Shown piece after piece: positions 55,250-64,000 of a stretch of 64,000 bases of DNA (position 1 is its first letter; each line of letters begins with the position of its first letter). The translations under genes and the position numbers were made by a program. This DNA is from Phymorhynchus buccinoides (taxonomy: Eukaryota > Mollusca > Gastropoda > Neogastropoda > Raphitomidae), in assembly GCA_017654935.2 (NCBI GenBank), contig CM065687.1:26463446-26527445 (forward strand). Direction: 5' to 3'. Under the pieces are notes generated by a model. The model worked only from the letters and a program-made list of their open reading frames with translations. It did no database searches and had not been told where the DNA came from.

Positions 55250-56072
55250 AAGCAAAGTACATCTGTTTGTGTATTATTTTGTGGGTGGATGCCAGAGCAT
55301 CAGTTCATAAGCTGGTGTGTATGTATATGTGTGTGCGTGTGTGTGCACGCGCATGTTTTCTAGTCGCAGTTATGGAGCATAAAAAAGTGATTAGACACCG
55401 AGCATCAAAATATAACGTAGTCTTATCACATTAAAGCCATTGTCTCCTTTTTTTATGCATAATTATTGATCATTTTTCAAAACATAGCAGTCTGAATATC
55501 TTTATGTCTCTTTTGATGTAACAAGGTTCCTGTTGAAATAGAATCGAACATATTTTGGAAAATCTTCAGTCTGCAATCACAAAAGTTGTTTTTTTTCCTC
55601 TCCAGTTTTAAGCCATAGATGCCCACATTTTATTTTTAATAAAAACTTGCTTACTCATACGGAAATTTATCCACAATTAATACATTTAGTAATAATTTAT
55701 GAGTAAAACTTAAATTTGTGTAATTTTGTTTTACACACTTGTGAAAGAGTGGTCCATAACTTTTGTTGATGTCTGGAGTGGACCTTAACTTTTGTTGACG
55801 TCTGTATGTATGACAATGTGTTGTGAAAGTTAAAGGATGTTGTCAACATTTTATACATTAAGTTGTCATGCAAGAAACAGTTCTGAAGAAGTATGTAAAG
55901 ATATAATTAGTCAGTAATCTTTCAGTAACTTTTTTTCTTCTTCTGTGGTAGCGCTTCGTTCTATTATTAGCTTTAATAAAGCACACAAGCAACTGAACTG
56001 ACTTGTATGGCTAAATCACTTTTGTTTTTGTTTATGGTAGAATGGGATGAAACTCAATCTCCAGAGTTATTG
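55250..56072. other. intergenic sequence, no gene
   Basis: AT-rich, with a short TG run near 55316-55346. No supported feature. Confidence 0.5.
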
Positions 56073-57115
56073 TTATTTGCTTTTCCATGAAGTTTCTGCA
56101 TTTCTATTGTTCTTTGCATTTCCATGAAGTTTCTGCATTGTTACTGTTCTTTGCGTTTCCGTAAAGTTTCTGCATTTCTATTGTTCTTTGCATTTCCATG
56201 AAGTTTCTGCATTGTTACTGTTCTTTGCATTTCCGTAAAGTTTCTGCATTGTTATTGTTCTTTGTATTTCCATAAATTTCCTGCCTTGTTATTGTTCTTT
56301 GCATTTCCGTAAAGTTTCTGCATTGTTATTGTTCTTTGTATTTCCATAAATTTCCTGCCTTGTTATTGTTCTTTGCGTTTCCGTAAAGTTTCTGCCTTAT
56401 TGTTCTTTGCGTTTCCATAAAGTTTCTGCCTTGTTGTTGTTCTTTGCGTTTCCATAAAGTTTCTGCCTTATTGTTCTTTGCGTTTCCATAAATTTCCTGC
56501 CTTGTTATTGTTCTTTGCGTTTCCGTAAAGTTTCTGCCTTATTGTTCTTTGCGTTTCCATAAAGTTTCTGCCTTGTTGTTGTTCTTTGCGTTTCCATAAA
56601 GTTTCTGCCTTGTTGTTGTTCTTTGCGTTTCCATCAAGTTTCTGCCTTATTGTTCTTTGTATTTCCATAAAGTTTCTGCATTGTTACTGTTCTTTGTGTT
56701 TCCGTAAAGTTTCTGCATTGTTATTGTTCTTTGCATTTCCATGTAGTTTCTGCATTATTGTTCTTTGCATTTCCATAAAGTTTCTGCATTGTTACTGTTC
56801 TTTGCATTTCCATGTAGTTTCTGCATTATTGTTCTTTGCATTTCCATAAAGTTTCTGCATTGTTACTGTTCTTTGCGTTTCCATAAAGTTTCTGCATTGT
56901 TATTGTTCTTTGCGTTTCCATGTAGTTTCTGCATTGTTATTGTTCTTTGCGTTTCCATGTAGTTTCTGCATTGTTATTGTTCTTTGCGTTTCCATAAAGT
57001 TTCTGCCTTGTTATTGTGCTTTGCGTTTCCATGTAGTTTCTGCATTATTTGTGTTTCCGTAAAGTTTCTGCATTGTTACGGTTCTTTGCATTTATATAAA
57101 GTTTCTGCATTCTGT
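56073..57115. repeat. 37-bp tandem array (about 28 units)
   Basis: The unit contains GTTTCTGCATTGTTATTGTT and CTTTGCATTTCCATGAA; a 34-bp variant lacks TTG. Sites vary between ATGAA, ATAAA, GTAAA and ATGTA. Some phases are open on both strands, giving spurious short ORFs. It lies downstream of HSPA14. Confidence 0.92.
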
Positions 57116-57912
57116 GGAAGATGCTTCAAACATTTGAGAATGAATATCATTCAGTAGAAGGATATGTGTTGAGATTATGTTGAAATTCAACTGACCCCCA
57201 AATCAGTATAAATCATGTTTCCAAATAAACCATTACATATACTGTAGTCTTGCAAAATGTGTCCACAGTTCTTTATTTAGTGGCTAAATCACACAATTCT
57301 TGTCTCTTTCTTACACACATTTACACATGCAAAATATTCCCATTTTCGCTCCAAGTCCAAGCAACACAAATTCACACAGAATCTCACATACAAGAGCAAA
57401 CAAACTCGTTTATTCTTTTTCTTCTCATTTATAATGACATCCAAAGTCTTATACAAAAGTAGCTATATACAGTATATATAAGAAAATGGCAAAGGACTTT
57501 CGGGACTATAATCAACTCTCTTATGTCTATAACAAAGGACTTCTGATCTTTGAGTAATAGCGCGCTTTTTTTTTTAAAGGCTCATTAAAAATTGTATACA
57601 TATTGTTTAAAAGGAAATCTATGGCCCATCACGGATGCCATAGATACCAGAAATCAATATGCGATTCTAATCACAAATTGGATTAATCATTCGTAAAAAT
57701 GTCATTCTTAGTCTTAGAGTCATCTATCCATTATTTTTTTAAGCTCCAGCTTAAGTTTAAAGCTTCTACTATCTATGGATGAATCATTTTCAAGAACCAC
57801 TAGCCTGACTTCTTCAACTCTTTTGCTTCTGTCTTCAATTTCAGTAGGCCAAATGTTCACATTTACAATGTCAATATTTCAGCTCATCTCCCTCTTTTTA
57901 TACATCTTACTT

Positions 57913-58216
57913 GCCTTGGCATGAGGCTGTGTCAGACCAGTTGACATAAGCTAGAACGCCAAGGCTACATCAAAATGTTGTTATGCTCTGAATGGTTGTG
58001 CAGGGATTGTCTTAAGCCATGACAAGCTCCCAGCATAACATCATCAGTCTAAAATCCCCCGAAGACGGAGTGTGGCTGCCCACATGGCGGGGTAATAAAA
58101 AACGGTCACACACGCAATGTTCTCATCCCTAGCTGGTGCATTTGTACTGAATTGTTCAAGTGCTCTGGCTGTTGGGATGATCCCTGGAGTCGCTCAGCCA
58201 GGGAACAACAACAACA
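57913..58216 (+). repeat. SINE-like family 1 copy
   Basis: Colinear with 37022-37330, ending GGGAACAACAACAACA. The head GCCTTGGC pairs with GCCAAGGC about 40 bases later, and CCCTGG pairs with CCAGGG near the 3' end. Confidence 0.78.
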
Positions 58217-58504
58217 TACATCTTACATGCCTATTTATGTCTCCCTTGTTCTCACCCTCTCCATTTCTCGCACTCTCTTCCTCTTTTTCAAACTAAAAAA
58301 AAAAGAAGGGGGGGTGGCATGTATTTCACAGAAAGGGGTGTTTTACAGTCCCGAAAGTATGGGTAGTCAAACTATTCCATGGGTGCATCCACTGAGAGAA
58401 AAACGTGTTTTCAAGGACTAAAAAGTCTGCCTTTCCCTGAACACAACCTGAAGGCATTCACAGTGAATCCTCCACTCAACAGGATCTGGACAGGAGGATC
58501 ATCA

Positions 58505-58598
58505 TCAACTGTGGTTGGCCATGGCGGTTGCGGGAATGTGCACACTTTCTTGCTGGGCCGAGGACGCTTCATGGGCAGTCACGTGGAGACCCCCTTCT
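58505..58598 (-). CDS. HSPA14: HSPA14 last coding exon
   Basis: Acceptor ATTTCAG. Completes KR, then EGGLHVTAHEASSAQQ and IPATAMANHS, stop TGA at 58505-58507. It aligns with the KRDGSLHVTC end of human HSPA14. A plus-strand ORF of 80 codons over it is a shadow. Confidence 0.85.
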
Positions 58599-61419
58599 CT
58601 GAAATGCCACACACACCTTGAAGATACACATTGCAATGTTCATACTGAATTTCGAAGAAGTAGTCTCTCGCATTTGCTATTTGCCTGTGGCAGCCAGTCT
58701 GAGTAGCCTTTGCATATTATTCCTTGATCGTTGTTCTAACGTGACTCACTACGCTATTGCCTGGATGTGAAGTGCATTCCTCAATAAATTTTATTTAAAT
58801 CCACAAGGAAAGTAAAGGACTTTCTAATGACTTTCTAACACAATATTTTTTGGCACTTAACTGAAACTGGTGTTCTCATGTAAGAGTGGCATTTTTTACA
58901 CACGTCACTATCAACATTTTTGTTTTCACTTGGGAGAAAGAAAGAAAGAAAGTCAAGATGTGTTTTAATGGAATTAGTATGTTTTTGTTATCTAAACTCA
59001 ATGAAAAAAAATGCACTATGGATGCAGTGAATGAAAAAGTTATGATAATGACGACTTCATTTCATGTAAGAATATATGCATGTATGTATACAGCCCAGTG
59101 CTTGTGCAAACATGCAAGTACACGAGTTCATAGTGTGCATGTGTGTGTATTTCATTAAATGTGTTTTGTTTAGACTTCATTCCCTGTGGGGATACCGGGG
59201 ATCTTTCCTACAAATAGTTCCCCCACCTTCTGGAAGTTATGTGCTTGTAACTTCCACTAATCTTTCACTCTCTTTGACTCTGCCTTTACCGTTTGCTTTC
59301 TGTCATCTACTATCTTTTTGCCTTGTTGGCCCATTCTCCTGCCTTTTAAAAACAATTGTTCCCAATTTTCTCCTTTTAGCTCCTCCAAAATCGGAATGTG
59401 CTGGCTGTGCGCAGCGGGGAGACCAGTGAAAACTGAAAACCAGACACATTACCCATTATGGCCACATGGCCTGGGAACGCAGAAGAAGAAGAAGTTTAGA
59501 CTTCAAAGGCAAAAGTAATAAGATAACATAAAAAGAATCAAACAAACACCGAAAAAGATCATACTAGCAGACTCTCCTCACCTTTTCAAGTGGAAAGTGG
59601 TGTTGATGCAAGCCCCAGCAGGCAAGTTCTTCATTACAAGCTGAAAGAAAAACATGCGCATCATTGTATAATAATGCAGGAACAACTTCTTGCTCAAGGA
59701 AACATTTTTTTTTATAAATCTATTTAACTATTGCTGGTGGCAAATAAATAATTCAGCAAAATCGGGAGAAAATACAAATTAATCGATAATAATTTAATAA
59801 AAAAATTCATATCTTAATACAAAACAAAGGAGTGGATTTTAAAATTAGAATGGAACTATCAGTATCTTGTATGAATAAATACAACCGTAATGTTTTTTGG
59901 AAACAAAATTTAAAAAAAATCCTGTCACACAATTAATGTTTAATGAATGTCAACACTAGACGGGGGATATCATCGATAATCTCCTTGTCTCTTGTGTTGT
60001 GCACTGCTTACATCCACAGTCAAGCAGCTATAAATTACTACACAACAGCTTCCCACATAAATCAATTAGTCCTAAATATGATCTCGGATCAGACCTGGTA
60101 TTGCAGTACCTCCAGGATCTGGTCTGAACATTGAATGATGGTTGGTTGACGGTTCGTCCCATACATGCTGTCTTGCAGCCAAGTGGACGTAAATCCTAAC
60201 TTTCATTCCCACGTAAAACCTGCCACTCGCGTGGAGTAGTCAGCAGAGGCAAAGTGTTACAATACTACCTGCATGGGCGCTTCTGGGAAATTTGAAAAAT
60301 CCTGCAAGGCAGGGGTCCAGGGGCCGGTGAGGCCCCGGCAGAGTGCAGGGACAGCGCCCCTCCTGGGGGTTTCGGGGGGGCAATGCCCCCTGGAAGCTGA
60401 AGGGAAACAACAGTTTCCAATGTAATTGACAGGCTCTTGTTGCACTTCCACTTCTGGTTAAACTTCATGACCTCTATAACCAGCAAAATGCACCTTCTCA
60501 AATTCTCATAATCCAGCGACGCCGGCTCCAGGCAATAAAAAAAATCCTTAACTTCAATCCTGAACATCCTGAAAGCAGGAGCTTTCATGTACCTGGTCTT
60601 ACCTTGGCCAGTTTTGTCGAATCGGCGGTGCCTTCCTCTGCGGTCTCGCAGATGACCATTCTGAAGGACGTCTGTTCGGGGGACAGCGTGGCCGTGTGGC
60701 GCGTGCGGAACGGAACCATGGTGCCTGCCGCCAGCACCACCTCCACACCGTCTGTCGTCTGCAACCAGTTTTGCAATGGTGAAGGCGGTGCATCTCAAAT
60801 TGTGCAGATTTTAACAGGGCTCACATTTAACAGGGCTCCCAATAATAGCAAGCAAACATTTCTGAAATGTATGGAGGTTTCTGGCACCCTAAATCAGTCT
60901 TTTTCAACTGCTTTAATGCAATGCTGACTTTTTTTTTTTTAATTGAACATTTTTTTTTCATTGAACAATTTTGTTCATTATACAAAAGTACATGACATGC
61001 AGGCAAAAGAAAACATGCATACTCTCATTGGTGTACTAAATAGCAGAAGTGAAGAAATAAATAAAAATAATTCTGTTTTGCTAAATGTATTCATCAACGC
61101 AATTGATGTGCCGATCCCGGATGTGCACAATCGAGTGAATATAAAATCAGCACACTTGAGATGTAACTGATGAAGTTAAGGAACAAACTGGTGACTGCAG
61201 GATCTGGAAACAATGGAAACGGATCTCCCCAAGGATCCAACCTAACTTCACAACATTAATTTGCTAAATGCACTAAACCTTTTTTTCAGGTCATTGGAAA
61301 AGCCTGATGAGAGACAGAGAGAAAAGGGGGGGGGGGGGGGGGGGAGAAATGGAGAGAGGGGGGGAAGGAGGAGGAGAAAGAAAAAGGAGTCATGTTTTTT
61401 ATAATCCTGTAAACTATGT

Positions 61420-61516
<97 letters not shown>

Positions 61517-63678
61517 GCAAGGTATCTTGTTGGCTTATTCTTCTTCTTCTTCTGCGTTCCCAGGCCATAATGGGTAAGGTACATATGCGTCCGGTTTTCA
61601 GTTTTCACTTGTCTCCCTGCTGCGTACAGCCGACACATTCCGATTTCTGAGGAGCTCAAAGGAGAAAAATTATTTGAAAGATTAATATTTTTTTAAAAAG
61701 CAGAATGGGCCAATAAGTCAGAAAGATAGTAGATGATAGAAAGCAAAGGGAAAAGGCAGAGTCAAAGAGAGTGGCAGATTGGAGGAAGCTACAAGCACAG
61801 CACTTCAAGAAGGTGGGGGAACTATTTTTTACAAAAGACCCCCCGGTATCCCCACGAGGAGATTCGTGGAGGGGGCAGGGTCGTCCAGCTCCCCATATGG
61901 AGGCACGAGGCATCCACCCACTGCCCTGCTGGCTTATCCAAAGTACATTGTATTATTTTCTAATCATGCAAAATAATGTATCGGACGAACAAACGTTTCA
62001 ATGTAAAACGAAGCAAAAGCTCACCTCCAATCCAATGTCTCTAGCCAGGCACTGGAACGAGTTGTTGTCTTCGCCAGACTCTAGCTGAGATTTATCCTTA
62101 CTGGCTAAAATTCCAGCCTGCAACAAAGTAATGACAACTCAGGGCATTAAAGTACTGAGACTGTCAGTCAAATCTTCTAAAGATCTTCTAAAGAGCCAAC
62201 ATGCCAATTCATAGATGAACAATCTCATCACCACGTCACGTGTCAAAATCATGGTTTTTCATGTGTTTTCCCTCTTATAGCTGGTAAGAAATCTTAAGAA
62301 ATCTTCCAAGCATAAGAGGGAATGTGACACGTGATGTGGGGGGTAAGTGCTAAACAAAAACGAATGATGCTGAAAACTTTTCAACAACGACCCCCCTACA
62401 AACTGCACTTTCAATAATGCTGTTATTGTAGGAAATGAAAATAAAGGAGCTGAAACTGAAAAAAGGAGAATTTCAAGTCGCAGTTTACATCATAAAGTAG
62501 AAACTCTGAACAAGAAATGTGAATTAGACGCTCAAAACTGAGAAAGTCAACATACAAAACAACGATAGAAATAGTGAGACAAGGAGAAAGGATAATAGAT
62601 AATATTAAGGTAAAGAAAGGTAACTCTCTCTGTAATTAACTCCCTTCACCAAAGTTATTTTGGTCTGTCTCAATGTGGCTGTTGCTTATGCTTTGCTAGG
62701 CGATTTGGTGCCAAAAATAACTTTGGTGAAGGGAGTTAATTACAGAGAGTTACCTTTATTTACCTTACTATACAAAACAACACCAAATAAAAGGTTTATG
62801 CCAACATTTCCAATGATAATGCTGACGCTTAAAATTGCAATCCGAAGCACTGGGTTCAGTGCATCACTAAACGTGATTTTTCACCCGATGCTGTTAAAAA
62901 CAATAAAAAAAATTATAGAAGAGAGACCCCCTAAAATATTAAGGTGACCCCATGAAAAATCAAGAGACATATTTCGCACACTGATTCTGATCCCCTGATT
63001 TCAAAGATAGAATTAACCCTGATTGCAGATAAAGTCCGCAACACTAACATTGAAAAACACACACACGCGCACAACCAACCAGAAACAATCAAACAAAAAC
63101 CTACTAAAATACCCAATTACCTAAATTCACTCCCATGCCTTATTCAAACAGCAGAATTGTCTAAAACCCAGTCCTCTGAAAATCACAGTGAAAGGGCCAT
63201 CAAGGTTCCAGAGACTAGAGGGACAAGTCCAAAATCTCAAGAAAATCTCAAGAATAAAAAGATAATCAGATTAGGGAATAGGCATAGGTGCTCTCCCCTA
63301 GTTTTCGTTGATAAATTGCCACAAAAGTGGCCCTTTCGACTAACACACAGAAACAGAAAATCCCAGTTCCCAACATGACTAAAATCTTCTAACTCAGTAA
63401 GAAATCACATTTAAAAGCTATTTGATAGTAAAGATCACACTCAAAAAAAAAAGAAGGCAAAAACCTCGAAACCACAAACAAATCCTCTGCCAGAAATTCT
63501 CAATCTTCTGAAATTTGCAAAACATCTGACAATTGCGATGCCAGCATACCTCCTTGGCAGCCCCGATGGCGATGAGTTCGTCCCCTGGCACGGAGCTGAG
63601 TATTTCGCAGGAGGGCAGGAAGCGAGTGATGGTGCGCTGAACCAGCGGCATGTTGGTGCCTCCCCCGCATAGCACTGC
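58505..63678 (-). CDS. HSPA14: HSPA14-like Hsp70 (gene span, 3' five coding exons; 5' part beyond window)
   Basis: Vertebrate HSPA14 (Hsp70L1) is an atypical Hsp70. It pairs with the J-protein DNAJC2/MPP11 in the ribosome-associated complex and helps nascent chains fold in the cytosol. The exons are 63678-63550, 62117-62025, 60758-60603, 59640-59582 and 58598-58505. All have GT-AG borders and matching phases and encode about 176 residues of the C-terminal third. The end of the ATPase domain carries VLCGGGTNMP and GDELIAIGAAKEAGIL. A short substrate-binding part follows, ending ATAMANHS and stop, with no classical Hsp70 lid or EEVD. This matches the short HSPA14 form, about 509 aa in human. 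The ATPase N-terminal exons lie above 64000. TTTATT motifs at about 57268 and 57411 could serve as poly(A) signals on the minus strand. Confidence 0.9.
59160..59495 (+). repeat. SINE-like family 2 copy
   Basis: Starts at TTCCCTGTGGGGATACCGGG and ends GGGAACGCAGAAGAAGAAGA. It is the only full copy of the family on the plus strand in this window and lies in HSPA14's 59-bp-exon downstream intron. Confidence 0.78.
59582..59640 (-). CDS. HSPA14: HSPA14 exon (59 bp)
   Basis: Acceptor TTTCAG, donor AAAAG/GTGAGG. Encodes LVMKNLPAGACINTTFHLK plus two bases. The phase fits the last exon. Confidence 0.85.
60270..60580 (-). repeat. GC-rich unit in HSPA14 intron, possible dispersed repeat
   Basis: Contains CAGGGGGCATTGCCCCCCCG on the minus strand (a short palindrome) and CCTGGACCCCTGCCTTGCAG. 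It differs in GC content from its surroundings. No second copy in this window, so the repeat nature is only suspected. Confidence 0.35.
60603..60758 (-). CDS. HSPA14: HSPA14 exon (substrate-binding region)
   Basis: 156 bp, phase 0, acceptor GTTGCAG, donor AAG/GTAAGA. Encodes TTDGVEVVLAAGTMVPFRTR, then FRMVICETAEEG and STKLAK. It corresponds to the FPSGTPLPARR beta region of HSPA14. Confidence 0.88.
61326..61514. repeat. G run and (GA)n microsatellite
   Basis: G run 61326-61343, then GA dinucleotides from 61422 to 61514. Confidence 0.95.
61545..61927 (-). repeat. SINE-like family 2, longest copy
   Basis: About 383 bp, minus strand, tail GCAGAAGAAGAAGAA at the low-coordinate end. The 5' part includes GTGGATGCCTCGTGCCTCCA and the CCACGAATCTCCTCGTGGGG hairpin. 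The closely abutting GA tract may have grown from or beside its tail. Confidence 0.8.
62025..62117 (-). CDS. HSPA14: HSPA14 exon
   Basis: 93 bp, phase 0, acceptor TTGCAG, donor GAG/GTGAGC. Encodes AGILASKDKSQLE, then FQCLARDIGLE, matching the AGILxGK and ARDI positions of HSPA14. Confidence 0.88.
62231..62343. repeat. imperfect inverted repeat
   Basis: CCACGTCACGTGTCA and TTCCCTCTTATA pair with TATAAGAGGGAA-like and TGACACGTGATGTGG sequence (62313-62343), with a spacer. Possibly an old MITE. Confidence 0.45.
62606..62767. mobile_element. hairpin MITE, about 57-bp arms
   Basis: Arms 62606-62663 (TAAGGTAAAGAAAGGTAACT onward) and 62711-62767 pair with only a few mismatches around a 47-base loop. 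It lies in an HSPA14 intron. Confidence 0.78.
62768..63549. other. HSPA14 intron, no further feature
   Basis: AT-rich, no exon or repeat that I can support. Confidence 0.5.
63550..63678 (-). CDS. HSPA14: HSPA14 exon (end of ATPase domain)
   Basis: 129 bp, phase 0, acceptor GTGCAG, donor GAG/GTATGC. Encodes AVLCGGGTNMPLVQRTI, then CEILSSVPGDELIAIGAAKE. The LCGG and IGAA motifs are Hsp70 adenosine-pocket elements (family LVGGSTRIP and AVGAA). Confidence 0.92.
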
Positions 63679-64000
63679 CTGCACACACCCTTTAAGTTTT
63701 CAACGTCACCTACGGCGGGTTTCCCAATGTTCATTTGTAAACTGAACTGTACAGTACCTCCTTAAATTTACATCGTAACGAGAACTATGTCAATTAGGAC
63801 ACTTGTCAAAATAAAAGTTGTAAAGTCCATTCTCAGTGATCTTAATGAATGATTAAGTACAAATGAATAATAAAAAAAATCTGTTCAATTTTAGACTTAA
63901 AAGACAATGATACCAAAACATAAGAGCAAACCATCCACATCTGTCATCATCAACATTTAAACACAAAGCTAAGATGCAAATTAGGACCATACTGGCTTAA
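63679..64000. other. HSPA14 intron at window edge
   Basis: AT-rich sequence upstream of the first exon seen. No coding signal. Confidence 0.5.

Noticed and set aside
58379..58621. 80-codon plus-strand ORF
   Set aside because: Shadow of the last HSPA14 exon on the minus strand.
60257..60580. HSPA14 exon candidate (KFNQKWKCNKSLSI frame)
   Set aside because: The flanking exons already join in phase and this stretch looks repetitive; no family similarity.

Overview
The window is eukaryotic, repeat-rich and intron-rich, most likely from a marine invertebrate. A mollusc is my best guess: the microsatellites, the AAGGTCA-rich dispersed repeats, the tyrosine-recombinase retrotransposons and TTAGGG-type motifs fit one, but nothing in the window proves the clade. 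Only two host genes are supported, both on the minus strand. One is a SUV39H-type H3K9 methyltransferase (five coding exons between 46771 and 25300, final post-SET exon missing). The other is the 3' half of an HSPA14-like Hsp70 (five coding exons between 63678 and 58505, 5' part outside the window). They lie in tandem in the order HSPA14 then SUV39H, as I recall for human HSPA14 and SUV39H2 at 10p13.

The first half is dominated by a large head-to-head inverted duplication around a 500-N scaffold gap (16069-16568). Left arm 1-13954 (+) mirrors right arm 17502-30555 (-). Each arm carries, from outside in, the 3' part of a DIRS-like retrotransposon, a 365-bp related mini-element, about 3.4 kb of intron, SUV39H exon 5 (130 bp), a 23-bp satellite array (4.2 kb left, 3.3 kb right) and a second, decayed DIRS-like copy. 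The arms differ by SNPs, array length and array variants. I read them as two haplotypes of one locus joined tail to tail across the gap, not as a proven biological palindrome. The left arm also has two A-rich blocks (13130-13459 and 13955-14575). The first replaces homologous sequence of nearly the same length and looks like corrupted consensus.

The right arm continues outward into a full-length DIRS-like element (29167-35142; 41-bp perfect inverted termini; gag-like ORF, RT/RNase H ORF, tyrosine recombinase ORF), all inside the 13.3-kb intron between SUV39H exons 4 and 5. From 35 to 47 kb the SUV39H introns hold two SINE-like families, a pogo-like MITE with nested insertions, a 401-bp hairpin element with telomere-like motifs and an 8-bp target duplication, a 71-bp satellite, and a LINE 3' fragment. 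Between the two genes (46.8-58.5 kb) I see no host gene. That stretch holds a cluster of interleaved inverted repeats (47148-48068), LINE fragments, long GA/CT microsatellites, AAGGTCA-rich repeats, a 97-bp C tract and a 37-bp tandem array. From 58.5 kb to the end lie the HSPA14 exons with intronic repeats.
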